Both the position numbers and the translations under genes were made by a program. Below are positions 14,831-23,945 of a DNA stretch of 30,748 nucleotides, piece by piece. The notes under the pieces were generated by a model that did not search any database, was not told the origin of the DNA, and was given only the letters and a program-made list of their open reading frames with translations. Positions within the stretch are counted from its first letter, which is position 1, and every line of letters starts with the position of its first letter. The stretch spans positions 1 to 30,748 of the forward strand of contig CAAEKP010000112.1 in the NCBI GenBank assembly GCA_900756555.1, in the 5' to 3' direction. Origin of the DNA: Peptococcaceae bacterium (GTDB taxonomy: Bacteria > Bacillota > Peptococcia > Peptococcales > Peptococcaceae).

Positions 14831-15478
14831 GTGAAAATTATACTGATGGGGCCTCCCGGCGCCGGAAAAGGAACACAGGCGGAAAAACTGGTTGAATTAT
14901 ATCAGATTCCTCACATTTCCACCGGTGATATGTTTCGTAAAGCTCAGAAAGACGGCACAGAACTGGGCTTGAAAGCGAAAAGTTACATGGATCAGGGACA
15001 GTTAGTACCTGACGAAGTAACGGTTGGTATTGTAAAAGAACGTCTGGCAGAAGCTGACTGCAAAGACGGTTTTCTGTTGGATGGGTTCCCTAGAACCGTT
15101 CAGCAGGCAGACGCACTGGATGGAATTTTAGAAGAACTGGGTATGGCGCTGGATCGTGTTATCAACATTGAAGTTGATAAATCATTCCTGGTAGATCGTT
15201 TAACCGGTCGCCGGGTATGCAGAACCTGTGGCGCTACATTCCATGTTACCAATAAAGCTCCTAAAGTAGAAGGCGTTTGTGATAAGTGCGGTGGTGAGTT
15301 ATACCAGCGCAATGATGACACAGTTGAAACAGTTAGTAACCGATTGGATGTATATGCAGCACAGACTGCACCGCTGATTGACTACTATCAATCCAAGGGT
15401 GTTATGAGTTCCATAGATGGCAGCAAATCTATGGAAGATGTATTAGCCGCTATTCGCGTTGCTTTAGGGAGCAACTAA
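14831..15478 (+). CDS. adk: Adenylate kinase with zinc LID
   Basis: The 215-residue enzyme converts ATP and AMP into two ADP. The P-loop GPPGAGKGT is at 7-15, the AMP-binding ISTGDMFRKA at 29-38 and DGFPRT at 84-89. The LID carries four cysteines, C130, C133, C150 and C153, the zinc-binding form usual in Firmicutes. It starts at GTG after GGAGGG, 20 bases after secY, and leads straight into map. Confidence 0.98.
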   Translation: MKIILMGPPGAGKGTQAEKLVELYQIPHISTGDMFRKAQKDGTELGLKAKSYMDQGQLVPDEVTVGIVKERLAEADCKDGFLLDGFPRTVQQADALDGILEELGMALDRVINIEVDKSFLVDRLTGRRVCRTCGATFHVTNKAPKVEGVCDKCGGELYQRNDDTVETVSNRLDVYAAQTAPLIDYYQSKGVMSSIDGSKSMEDVLAAIRVALGSN

Positions 15479-15480
15479 GC

Positions 15481-16227
15481 ATGATTCATTCGAAATCCCC
15501 TCGGGAAATTCGATATATGCGGGATGCAGGCAAAATTGTTGCTGAAACCCACGAGGAACTTGCTAAGGCTGCGAAACCGGGTATTAGTACCAAAGAACTG
15601 AACCAGATTGCGGAAGACTATATTATCTCCAGAGGGGCTACTCCTTCTTTTAAAGGATATCATGGTTTTCCGGCATCAATCTGTGCTTCCGTTAATCATG
15701 TTGTAGTACATGGGATTCCAAGTTTAGAAACGTTAAAAAATGGTGATATTATCAGTGTTGATATCGGAGCAATTCTAAATGGGTATCATGGTGATGCAGC
15801 CAGAACTTTACCGATTGGTGAAATTTCTGAGACCGCAGAAAAGTTGTTGCAGGTCACAGAAGAAAGTCTGTACAAAGGGATTGAGCAGGCCGTTATTGGA
15901 AACAGGCTCTCCGATATATCCTGTGCTGTGCAGGCTCATGTGGAAGACAATGGTTTTTCTGTGGTACGTGATTACTGTGGTCATGGAATTGGCCGCGCCA
16001 TGCATGAAGAACCGCAGATTCCAAACTATGGAAGCTCAGGACGTGGTCCACGGCTAAAAGCTGGTTATTGTCTGGCGATAGAGCCGATGGTCAATGTCGG
16101 TACTCATAATGTCTCTGTTTTAAAAGACAGATGGACAGTTATCACAAATGATAAACAACTATCTGCCCATTTTGAACATTCTGTTGCTGTTACAGAAGAT
16201 GGGCCGTTGATTTTAACGGAGTTATAA
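15481..16227 (+). CDS. map: Methionine aminopeptidase, type I
   Basis: The 248-residue enzyme removes the initiator Met from new proteins. The metal ligands D94, D105, H168, E201 and E232 are all visible in SVDIG, HGDAAR, CGHGIGR, AIEPMV and FEHSVA. There is no N-terminal SH3 or zinc extension. It starts two bases after the adk stop, without a strong ribosome binding site of its own, so coupling with adk is likely. The KOW-domain gene that often follows map in Clostridia is absent. Confidence 0.97.
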   Translation: MIHSKSPREIRYMRDAGKIVAETHEELAKAAKPGISTKELNQIAEDYIISRGATPSFKGYHGFPASICASVNHVVVHGIPSLETLKNGDIISVDIGAILNGYHGDAARTLPIGEISETAEKLLQVTEESLYKGIEQAVIGNRLSDISCAVQAHVEDNGFSVVRDYCGHGIGRAMHEEPQIPNYGSSGRGPRLKAGYCLAIEPMVNVGTHNVSVLKDRWTVITNDKQLSAHFEHSVAVTEDGPLILTEL

Positions 16228-16260
16228 AAGGTGAAGGTGTAATCAAGGAGGCTATCTCAT

Positions 16261-16476
16261 ATGTCTAAGGATGTCATTGAAGTAGAAGGAACTGTAATAG
16301 AACCTCTACCAAATGCGATGTTTCAGGTGGAACTGGAAAATGGCCATAAAGTATTGGCTCATGTTTCCGGCAAAATCCGAATGAATTTTATTAAAATTTT
16401 ACCGGGAGACAGAGTGACAGTGGAACTCTCTCCATATGATCTGACCCGTGGCCGGATCACATATCGGTTTAAGTAA
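16261..16476 (+). CDS. infA: Translation initiation factor IF-1
   Basis: The 71-residue OB-fold protein has the signature GHKVLAHVSGKIRMNFIKIL and ends in YDLTRGRITYRFK. IF-1 occupies the A site of the small subunit during initiation. The ATG follows AAGGAGG. Length is normal for the family. Confidence 0.98.
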   Translation: MSKDVIEVEGTVIEPLPNAMFQVELENGHKVLAHVSGKIRMNFIKILPGDRVTVELSPYDLTRGRITYRFK

Positions 16477-16513
16477 TAAGATACTTCCTATTTCCTATAA
16501 GGAGGGTATAAGA

Positions 16514-16627
16514 ATGAAAGTAAGAACTTCTGTAAAACCAATTTGTGAAAAATGCAAAATCATTCGCCGTAAAGGTGCTGTAATGGTAATTTGCGAAAAC
16601 CCAAAACACAAACAGAAACAAGGTTAA
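16514..16627 (+). CDS. rpmJ: 50S ribosomal protein L36, zinc type
   Basis: The 37-residue protein reads MKVRTSVKPICEKCKIIRR, followed by KGAVMVICENPKHKQKQG. It has the C-x2-C...C-x4-H zinc ligand set (C11, C14, C27, H32). AAGGAGGG precedes the ATG. It completes the infA-rpmJ-rpsM order. Confidence 0.97.
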   Translation: MKVRTSVKPICEKCKIIRRKGAVMVICENPKHKQKQG

Positions 16628-16662
16628 TTTTATAAATAGAGCTTTTCAGGGAGGTGCATCAA

Positions 16663-17031
16663 ATGGCACGAATCGTTGGTATTGACTTACCAAGAGAAAA
16701 GAGAGTCGTAATCGGCTTGACATATATCTATGGTATTGGCAAAGCTACTTCTGAAAAAATTGTTGCAGAAGCAGGTATCAATCCTGACACAAGAGTACGT
16801 GATCTGACAGAAGAAGAAGTACAGAAATTAAGAGACATCATCGGCAAAATGAAGGTTGAAGGTGACCTGCGCCGTGAAATTTCTCTGAACATCAAACGTC
16901 TGTCTGAAATCGGTTGCTTCCGCGGTGTAAGACATCGTAGAGGTCTGCCAGTAAGAGGTCAGAGAACCAAAACAAATGCAAGAACACGTAAAGGTAAAAT
17001 CAAAACTGTAGGCGCAAAACGTAAGAAATAA
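16663..17031 (+). CDS. rpsM: 30S ribosomal protein S13
   Basis: The 122-residue protein starts ARIVGIDLPREKRVVIGLTY and has the C-terminal signature CFRGVRHRRGLPVRGQRT and a basic tail that reaches the P-site tRNA. The ATG at 16663 lies eight bases after GGGAGG. A GTG at 16654 overlaps the ribosome binding site and is unlikely. Confidence 0.98.
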   Translation: MARIVGIDLPREKRVVIGLTYIYGIGKATSEKIVAEAGINPDTRVRDLTEEEVQKLRDIIGKMKVEGDLRREISLNIKRLSEIGCFRGVRHRRGLPVRGQRTKTNARTRKGKIKTVGAKRKK

Positions 17032-17046
17032 GGGGTGATATGTTAA

Positions 17047-17445
17047 ATGGCTAGACCAAAAACTGCTAATACTCGTGTAAAACGCAGAGAACGTAAAAAT
17101 GTTGATAAGGGTATCGCCCATATCAAATCTACATTTAACAATACAATCGTTACCATCACTGATATGAATGGTAATGCCTTATCTTGGGCTAGTGCTGGTG
17201 GAATGGGCTTCAAAGGCTCCAGAAAAAGTACACCATATGCTGCACAGACTGCTGCAGACGTAGCTGCTAAAGCTGCTATGGAACATGGCTTAAGAGAAGT
17301 TGAATGTTATGTAAAAGGCCCAGGTGCTGGTAGAGAAGCGGCTATCCGTTCTTTACAGGCTGCTGGTTTAGAAGTAAGTATGATTAAGGACGTAACTCCA
17401 ATTCCTCATAACGGTTGTCGTCCACCAAAACGTAGAAGAGTCTAG
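17047..17445 (+). CDS. rpsK: 30S ribosomal protein S11
   Basis: The 132-residue protein has HIKSTFNNTIVTITDMNGN, GMGFKGSRKSTPYAAQ and the C-terminal TPIPHNGCRPPKRRRV, all S11 hallmarks. S11 sits on the platform near the E site and the anti-Shine-Dalgarno helix. GGGGTGATAT precedes the start. Confidence 0.98.
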   Translation: MARPKTANTRVKRRERKNVDKGIAHIKSTFNNTIVTITDMNGNALSWASAGGMGFKGSRKSTPYAAQTAADVAAKAAMEHGLREVECYVKGPGAGREAAIRSLQAAGLEVSMIKDVTPIPHNGCRPPKRRRV

Positions 17446-17461
17446 GAGGTGCAATAGAGGA

Positions 17462-18088
17462 ATGGCTAGATATACAGGTCCTGTTTGCCGTTTGTGCCGC
17501 AGAGAAGGCGTGAAACTGTTTTTGAAAGGTGATCGTTGCTACTCTGGCAAATGTGCAATGGAAAAAAGAAGTTATGCTCCTGGCCAGCATGGTCAGCGCA
17601 GAAGTAAACAGAGCGAATACGGCATGCAGTTGAGAGAAAAACAGAAAGCTCGTCGTATTTATGGCGTACTGGAAGGTCAGTTTGAAACCTACTTTGATGA
17701 AGCAGAACGTAAAAAAGGCGTTACCGGTGAAAATCTGCTGGTATTACTGGAAACCCGTTTTGACAATATTGTTTATCGTGCAGGCTTTGCTTCTTCCAGA
17801 AATCAGGCAAGACAGTTTGTTCGTCACAACCACTTCACACTGAATGGTAAAAAAGCTAACATCCCATCCATGGAATTAAAAGTTGGCGATGTAATCCAGC
17901 TGAAAGAAGCAAGCAAAAGTTCTGCTCTGATTAAAGAATTAGCTGACAATTTCGGCTCCAAAAATCCTCCTGCATGGCTGGAACTGGATGTAGACAATCT
18001 GTCTGCTAAAGTTGTAAGAATGCCAAGCCGTGAAGAAATTGATATACCAGTTGAAGAACAGATGATTGTTGAGTTGTACTCCAAATAA
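17462..18088 (+). CDS. rpsD: 30S ribosomal protein S4, zinc type
   Basis: The 208-residue protein binds zinc through C9, C12, C26 and C31 and has an S4 RNA-binding domain (FDNIVYRAGFASSRNQARQF). It nucleates small-subunit assembly and helps unwind mRNA. In Escherichia coli it represses the alpha operon. AGGAGGTG lies just upstream. Its presence inside the alpha operon is the common bacterial arrangement, though Bacillus has moved it. Confidence 0.98.
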   Translation: MARYTGPVCRLCRREGVKLFLKGDRCYSGKCAMEKRSYAPGQHGQRRSKQSEYGMQLREKQKARRIYGVLEGQFETYFDEAERKKGVTGENLLVLLETRFDNIVYRAGFASSRNQARQFVRHNHFTLNGKKANIPSMELKVGDVIQLKEASKSSALIKELADNFGSKNPPAWLELDVDNLSAKVVRMPSREEIDIPVEEQMIVELYSK

Positions 18089-18139
18089 TTGATAATCATT
18101 ACTCTTAAGTTATACTGCGTATAAGTAGGAGGTTGAAAT

Positions 18140-19087
18140 ATGATTGAGATTGAAAAGCCAAACATTGAGTGCGTTGCGATGAGCGATGATAACACTTATG
18201 GTAAATTTGTTGTTGAACCACTGGAAAAGGGTTATGGTACAACACTGGGGAACTCCTTGAGACGTATTTTACTGTCTTCTCTGCCTGGTACAGCAGTAAC
18301 CTCCATTAAAATTGATGGCGTACTGCATGAATTTTCTACCGTGCCTGGTGTAGTGGAAGATGTTGCAGATATGATTCTGAACATCAAGTCTCTGGCATTA
18401 AAATCTGATACGGATGAACCTCAGATTATTGTAATTGATGCCAACGGACCAGGGGAAGTAACCGCTGCAGATATCATTACTACAGAAGCAATTGAAGTCT
18501 TAAATGGTGACTTACACATTGCTACTCTGGATGATGACAGTCGTTTATACATTGAAATGGTGGTAGAACGCGGTCGTGGTTATGTTCCTTCCGTGAAAAA
18601 CAAGAAGGAAGATCAGCCGATCGGAACAATTCCGATTGATTCTATTTATACTCCTATTCACAAGGTTAACTTTTATCTGGAAGACACTCGTGTTGGTCAG
18701 CGTACTGATTATGATAAACTGACAATTGAGTTGTGGAGTAATGGTAGCATCAAACCAGACGACGCAATTAGTCTGGCTGCAAGAATTTTAAGTGATCACT
18801 TAAAATTATTTGTGGGATTGACCGATGGTATGGATCACGTTCCAATTATGGTAGAAAAAGAGGAAGAGGAAAAGAACAAGATTTTAGATATGACTATCGA
18901 AGAGTTAGATCTGTCTGTTCGTTCCTATAACTGTTTAAAACGTGCTGGTATCAACACTGTTTCTGAATTAACACAGAAAACAGAAGATGATATGATGAAG
19001 GTTCGTAACCTGGGTAAAAAATCCCTGGAAGAAGTTCAGCAAAAAATGGAAGCTCTGGGCTTAGGCTTAAGATCCACTGAAGAATAA
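18140..19087 (+). CDS. rpoA: RNA polymerase alpha subunit
   Basis: The 315-residue protein has the dimerising N-terminal domain (YGTTLGNSLRRILLSSLPG, about 33-51), an acidic linker near residue 240 (EKEEEEKNK), and the C-terminal DNA- and activator-binding domain (LDLSVRSYNCLKRAGINTVS; LGKKSLEEV). It is the assembly scaffold of RNA polymerase. AGGAGG precedes the ATG, 51 bases after rpsD. Confidence 0.98.
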   Translation: MIEIEKPNIECVAMSDDNTYGKFVVEPLEKGYGTTLGNSLRRILLSSLPGTAVTSIKIDGVLHEFSTVPGVVEDVADMILNIKSLALKSDTDEPQIIVIDANGPGEVTAADIITTEAIEVLNGDLHIATLDDDSRLYIEMVVERGRGYVPSVKNKKEDQPIGTIPIDSIYTPIHKVNFYLEDTRVGQRTDYDKLTIELWSNGSIKPDDAISLAARILSDHLKLFVGLTDGMDHVPIMVEKEEEEKNKILDMTIEELDLSVRSYNCLKRAGINTVSELTQKTEDDMMKVRNLGKKSLEEVQQKMEALGLGLRSTEE

Positions 19088-19118
19088 AAGTGAATTTTGT
19101 AGTAAAGGAGGAACTGGA

Positions 19119-19457
19119 ATGCCTCATAGAAATTTAGGCCGTAATAGTTCTCAGCGTCGTGCGCTGTTAAGAAATATGACTACTTCTGTATTGAAATATG
19201 GTAAGATTGAAACAACCGAACCAAAAGCAAAAGAAGTAAGAAGAATCGTTGAAAAAATGATTACTCTGGGCAAAGCAGGTAATCTGCATGCTTATCGTCA
19301 GGCTCTGGCTTACTTAACAGAAGAAGACGTAGCTAAGAAATTATTTGACGAAATTGCTCCGAAATACGAAGACCGTCAGGGTGGTTACACTCGTGTGGTA
19401 AAAGCAGGATGCCGTCGTGGTGACGGTACACCAATGGCTATTGTAGAATTGGTATAA
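19119..19457 (+). CDS. rplQ: 50S ribosomal protein L17
   Basis: The 112-residue protein opens PHRNLGRNSSQRRALLRNM and ends RRGDGTPMAIVELV. It lies near the tunnel exit. AAAGGAGG precedes the ATG. It is the last gene of the ribosomal run and is followed within 14 bases by a terminator-like hairpin. Confidence 0.98.
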   Translation: MPHRNLGRNSSQRRALLRNMTTSVLKYGKIETTEPKAKEVRRIVEKMITLGKAGNLHAYRQALAYLTEEDVAKKLFDEIAPKYEDRQGGYTRVVKAGCRRGDGTPMAIVELV

Positions 19458-19470
19458 GGAGAAGGGTGTG

Positions 19471-19506
19471 GAAGTCAGGAATTTCGTTTCCTGGCTTCTG
19501 CTTTTT
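19471..19506 (+). terminator. Terminator or attenuator between rplQ and ecfA1
   Basis: An 11-base-pair stem (19471-19481 with 19488-19498, one G-U pair) is followed by TGCTTTTT. It would end most alpha-operon transcripts. The ecfA1 ATG begins only 13 bases after the T-run and no promoter fits between, so some read-through is needed, or a promoter lies within rplQ. Confidence 0.7.
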
Positions 19507-19519
19507 CCCGAACAAAACA

Positions 19520-20347
19520 ATGATTAAAATCAATCATTTAACACATATTTTTCAAAAAGAATCAACAAAACAGGAAGTCAAAGCGTTAGATGATGTTTCT
19601 CTGGAAATTCACGAAGGAGAACATATTGCTGTGTTAGGGCATAACGGATGTGGTAAGTCTACATTGGCGAAGCATTTGAATGCTCTTTTGTTACCAACTG
19701 CGGGGACAGTTGAAGTTGACGCTGTCGATACAGCAAACGAAGCAGACTTATGGACAATCAGACAAACGGTTGGAATGGTGTTTCAAAACCCGGATAACCA
19801 GTTGGTGGCAACAACAGTAGAAGAGGATGTTGCATTTGGTCCAGAAAACATGGGAATGGATCCTGTGATGATTCGTCAGCGCGTAGATGAAGCACTGGCA
19901 GCAGTTGGTATGAGCGACTTTAAAGAGAAAGGTCCGCACTTACTATCAGGTGGTCAAAAACAGCGGGTGGCTATTGCGGGTATTATTGCCATGCGGCCTA
20001 AGTATATTGTTTTTGACGAGCCAACTGCTATGCTGGATCCCCTTGGCCGACGGGAAGTAATGGATACATTACATTACCTGAATCGGGAAGAAGGGCTGAC
20101 AGTCATCAACATCACCCATTTCATGGAGGAAGCCGTACAGGCAGACCGTGTTGTAGTAATGGAGAACGGACGGATTGTAGTATCTGGTACGCCGAAAGAA
20201 GTGTTTACCCAGGTTGATTTATTAAAAGAAATGCAGCTGGATGTGCCTTCCATTGCGGAGTTAGCGGCATTGCTACATAAAGAAAATAAAAATATCGCAG
20301 CAGATATCATGACGATAGAAGAAATGGTGGCGGAGTTATGTCCTTAG
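19520..20347 (+). CDS. ecfA1: ECF transporter ATPase, EcfA1
   Basis: The 275-residue ABC ATPase pairs with EcfA2 to power energy-coupling-factor uptake of vitamins and metals. Walker A GHNGCGKST lies at 40-48, LSGGQ at 142-146 and Walker B YIVFDEP at 162-168. The ATG at 19520 gives the family start MIKINHLTHIF but has no visible ribosome binding site. A GTG at 19466, just behind AAGGAG, would add 18 residues encoded by the terminator hairpin, which is unlike the family. The gene overlaps ecfA2 by ten bases. Confidence 0.93.
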   Translation: MIKINHLTHIFQKESTKQEVKALDDVSLEIHEGEHIAVLGHNGCGKSTLAKHLNALLLPTAGTVEVDAVDTANEADLWTIRQTVGMVFQNPDNQLVATTVEEDVAFGPENMGMDPVMIRQRVDEALAAVGMSDFKEKGPHLLSGGQKQRVAIAGIIAMRPKYIVFDEPTAMLDPLGRREVMDTLHYLNREEGLTVINITHFMEEAVQADRVVVMENGRIVVSGTPKEVFTQVDLLKEMQLDVPSIAELAALLHKENKNIAADIMTIEEMVAELCP

Positions 20348-21213
20348 AAGTGAAGCATGTATCCTATATTTATCAGGAAGGCTCACCAACAGCAAGTCAT
20401 GCGCTTCAGGATATTTGTCTGAGCATTAATGAGGGTGAATTTCTCGGAATTGTGGGTCATACCGGTTCCGGCAAATCCACCCTTATTCAGCATCTAAATG
20501 GATTACTGAAGCCAACCGCTGGTGAAATTCTGGTTGACGGAATCAATATCAATCAAAAAGAAGCAAAACGAAAATTGAAAGAGTTGCGTATGAAAGTGGG
20601 CATTGTGTTTCAGTATCCGGAGTATCAGTTGTTTGAAGAAACAGTAGAGCGGGATATTGCTTTTGGGCCGCGTAATCTGGGATTACCGGAACAGGATGTG
20701 CAGCAGCGGGTGAAAGATGCCATGAAGCTGTTGCGGTTGGATTATGAAGCACTGCGTAAGCAATCGCCTTTTGACTTGAGTGGCGGGCAGAAACGACGGG
20801 TGGCCATTGCTGGTGTAATTGCCATGCAGCCTAAATATCTGGTGCTGGATGAGCCAACTGCCGGGTTAGATCCCAAAGGCCGGCAGGATTTTCTGGAGCA
20901 GATTGCTATGCTGCATCGGCAGGGTATGACCATTGTAATGGTGTCGCACAGTATGGACGACATTGCCCGTTATGCGCAGCGGATGATCGTATTAGAGCAC
21001 GGGCAGATCAAATTACAGGGTACACCGCAGGAAGTATTCTCACATCCGGCGGAATTGGAAGCCATTGGTGTTGGTGTGCCAACGTTAACCCGGCTGCTGT
21101 TGGAATTGAAGGCCCATGGTTTAGATGTGCGTACTGATTTAATCCAGATAGATGAGATTAAAGCGGAGATTCTTCGTGCGCTGGCCAAGAGAAAGGGGGC
21201 TTCAGTATGTTAA
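20338..21213 (+). CDS. ecfA2: ECF transporter ATPase, EcfA2
   Basis: The 291-residue second ATPase has Walker A GHTGSGKST (40-48), LSGGQ (147-151), Walker B YLVLDEP (167-173) and the D-loop AGLD. It forms a heterodimer with EcfA1 and docks on EcfT. Its start overlaps ecfA1 and its stop overlaps ecfT by seven bases, so the three are made together. Confidence 0.95.
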   Translation: MSLEVKHVSYIYQEGSPTASHALQDICLSINEGEFLGIVGHTGSGKSTLIQHLNGLLKPTAGEILVDGININQKEAKRKLKELRMKVGIVFQYPEYQLFEETVERDIAFGPRNLGLPEQDVQQRVKDAMKLLRLDYEALRKQSPFDLSGGQKRRVAIAGVIAMQPKYLVLDEPTAGLDPKGRQDFLEQIAMLHRQGMTIVMVSHSMDDIARYAQRMIVLEHGQIKLQGTPQEVFSHPAELEAIGVGVPTLTRLLLELKAHGLDVRTDLIQIDEIKAEILRALAKRKGASVC

Positions 21214-22004
21214 AAGACATTACCATTGGGCAGTATTTGCCCGGTGATTCATTTTTACATCGGCTGGACCCTCGCACCAAGATTATAGCGGTGTTGCTGT
21301 ATATGATAGCGCTATTTTTGGTGAATAATTTCTGGGGACTGGGCGCGATGCTGCTGTTGTCGATACTGATTGTAGGTACGTCGCAGATTCCTTTAAAATT
21401 CTTTTTCAGGGGCATTAAGGCCATTGTATTTATTGTATGCTTAACGGTGGCGTTGCAGATGTTTATGACCCCCGGGGAAGCAATATGGCAGTGGGGATTT
21501 TTGACCATCACCAAAGAAGGGATACGGCAGGCTATTTTTATGGGCACCAGATTGGTGCTTCTGGTGAGTGTAACATCTATTTTGACACTGACTACCACGC
21601 CAATTTCATTGACAGATGGGATAGAACATCTGTTGAAACCATTTCAGCGTTTTGGCGTGCCTGCTCATGAACTGGCGATGATGATGACCATTGCGCTGCG
21701 CTTTATCCCGACACTGATTGAAGAAACAGAGAAAATTATGAAAGCACAAGCTGCCCGTGGTGCTGATTTTGAGAGCGGCAATTTATTGGAACGGGCTAAG
21801 GCTATGATTCCGTTATTGGTGCCGCTGTTTCTGAATGCCTTTAAACGAGCCGATGAACTGGCTATGGCCATGGAGGCTCGCTGCTATCATGGCGGCGAAA
21901 ACCGTACCCGCATGAAAGCATTATGCTATACTCGTACCGACCGTATAGCAGGTGTGCTGTGCGCTTGTATGGTGTTGGGTGCATTTGCAACAAGATTTAT
22001 TTGA
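21207..22004 (+). CDS. ecfT: ECF transporter transmembrane subunit EcfT
   Basis: The 265-residue membrane protein couples the ATPases to exchangeable substrate-binding S components. Several hydrophobic segments occupy the first 130 residues. The coupling helices carry the two Arg motifs, KAQAARGAD near 180 and MEARCYHGG near 220, the second with Cys in place of the usual Gly. GAAAGGGGG precedes the ATG. No S component is encoded in this window, so the module probably serves several. Confidence 0.94.
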   Translation: MLKDITIGQYLPGDSFLHRLDPRTKIIAVLLYMIALFLVNNFWGLGAMLLLSILIVGTSQIPLKFFFRGIKAIVFIVCLTVALQMFMTPGEAIWQWGFLTITKEGIRQAIFMGTRLVLLVSVTSILTLTTTPISLTDGIEHLLKPFQRFGVPAHELAMMMTIALRFIPTLIEETEKIMKAQAARGADFESGNLLERAKAMIPLLVPLFLNAFKRADELAMAMEARCYHGGENRTRMKALCYTRTDRIAGVLCACMVLGAFATRFI

Positions 22005-22021
22005 TGTTGGACGGAGGAAGT

Positions 22022-22793
<772 letters not shown>

Positions 22794-22817
22794 GTATGAG
22801 TGTGTTTTTTGAGATGA

Positions 22818-22852
22818 AGTTAGTGTATGATCCAGAGCCCCGGATCCTAACT
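22818..22852 (+). ncRNA. Leader hairpin of rplM-rpsI, L13-leader-like
   Basis: AGTTAG (22818-22823) pairs with CTAACT (22847-22852), and GATCC (22829-22833) pairs with GGATC (22842-22846) around an eight-base loop, leaving a five-base bulge on one side. Leaders that bind L13 are known from other Firmicutes. Whether this one belongs to that family is inference from position and shape. Confidence 0.45.
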
Positions 22853-22905
22853 ATATAAACTCATTTATTATCTATTTATTGTCGATATTCTAAGGAGGGA
22901 ATACA

Positions 22906-23343
22906 ATGCGTACCACCTATATGGCAAAGCCTACTGAGGTTGATAGAAAATGGTATGTAGTAGATGCAGCCGGTAAACCACTGGGTCGTGTAGCTTCTCA
23001 GGTTGCTGCAGTTTTAAGAGGAAAAAATAAACCAACATTTACACCAAATGTTGACTGTGGTGATTATGTAATCGTAATCAATGCAAAAGATGCAATTTTA
23101 ACAGGTAAAAAACTGGAACAGAAACAGTTCCGTCGTCACAGCCGCTATCCTGGCGGTCTGCGTTCTACATCTTATAAAGATTTAATGGCGCATAAACCAG
23201 TTCTGGCTATGGAAACAGCAATCAAAGGGATGCTGCCACATAACCGTCTGGGTAGAAAAATGTACACCAAATTATTCGTATATGCTGGTGCTGACCACAA
23301 ACAGCAGGCTCAGAAACCAGAAGTACTGGAAATCATCGGTTAA
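22906..23343 (+). CDS. rplM: 50S ribosomal protein L13
   Basis: The 145-residue protein carries the L13 segments RKWYVVDAAGKPLGRVASQ, LTGKKLEQKQFRRHSRYPGG and GMLPHNRLGRKM. It is an early large-subunit assembly protein. AAGGAGGG precedes the ATG. It is transcribed with rpsI from its own promoter. Confidence 0.98.
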   Translation: MRTTYMAKPTEVDRKWYVVDAAGKPLGRVASQVAAVLRGKNKPTFTPNVDCGDYVIVINAKDAILTGKKLEQKQFRRHSRYPGGLRSTSYKDLMAHKPVLAMETAIKGMLPHNRLGRKMYTKLFVYAGADHKQQAQKPEVLEIIG

Positions 23344-23357
23344 GGAGGAAATGAACA

Positions 23358-23759
23358 ATGGCAAACAATGAAAAAGTGCAGTTCTACGGTACAGGCCGTC
23401 GTAAATCCTCTGTTGCCAGAGTAAGACTGGTACCAGGTAATGGTCAGATCACAATCAACGGCAAAGATTCCAAAGACTACTTCTGCAAAAAAACACTGGA
23501 AATGATTATCAGACAGCCACTGGTTTTAACTGAAACAGAAGGTAGATTCGACGTTTTAGTTAATGCGCATGGTGGCGGCACAACAGGTCAGGCTGGTGCT
23601 GTTCGTCTGGGTATTGCAAGAGCTTTACTGAAAGCTGACGCTGAATATCGTCCAGTTCTGAAAAGAGCAGGTTTCTTAACAAGAGACCCTCGCATGAAAG
23701 AAAGAAAGAAATACGGCTTGAAAGGCGCAAGAAGAGCTCCACAGTTCTCCAAACGTTAA
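23358..23759 (+). CDS. rpsI: 30S ribosomal protein S9
   Basis: The 133-residue protein has YGTGRRKSSVARVRLVPG near the start, GGGTTGQAGAVRLGIARAL in the middle, and the tail RRAPQFSKR that touches the P-site tRNA. AAGGAGG precedes the ATG, 14 bases after rplM. A strong terminator follows. Confidence 0.98.
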   Translation: MANNEKVQFYGTGRRKSSVARVRLVPGNGQITINGKDSKDYFCKKTLEMIIRQPLVLTETEGRFDVLVNAHGGGTTGQAGAVRLGIARALLKADAEYRPVLKRAGFLTRDPRMKERKKYGLKGARRAPQFSKR

Positions 23760-23781
23760 TTGTCCGTTTATTATGGAAATC

Positions 23782-23813
23782 AAAAGACCCGAATTTTACT
23801 TCGGGTCTTTTTT
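23782..23813 (+). terminator. Intrinsic terminator of rplM-rpsI
   Basis: A perfect 12-base-pair stem (AAAAGACCCGAA with TTCGGGTCTTTT) has a six-base loop and continues into a T-run. Confidence 0.9.
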
Positions 23814-23835
23814 GGATTTCGGGTAATTTTTTTAT

Positions 23836-23868
23836 ATCCATAGTCTGTGACTGGGAAAGACTGTGGAT
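23836..23868 (+). other. Stem-loop upstream of mtaB
   Basis: ATCCATAGTCT pairs with AGACTGTGGAT (11 pairs, one G-U) around an 11-base loop. No T-run follows. A possible extended -10 (TGGTAAGAT, 23872-23880) lies just after it, so the hairpin may be an operator-like inverted repeat for mtaB rather than an RNA terminator. Confidence 0.35.
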
Positions 23869-23945
23869 TTGTGGTAAGATACATAATAAATATGTGTGCC
23901 TGCTTGTTGTGACATTGGGTATGCGATAGAAAGGGGTCATCTCGT

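Noticed and set aside
19466..19519. N-terminal extension of EcfA1 from a GTG start
   Set aside because: The 18 added residues are encoded by the terminator hairpin and do not resemble EcfA N-termini; kept only as an alternative in the finding on this junction.
21158..21598. Leftward open frame of 146 codons inside ecfT
   Set aside because: Antisense shadow of a conserved membrane-protein gene, with no promoter or ribosome binding site.
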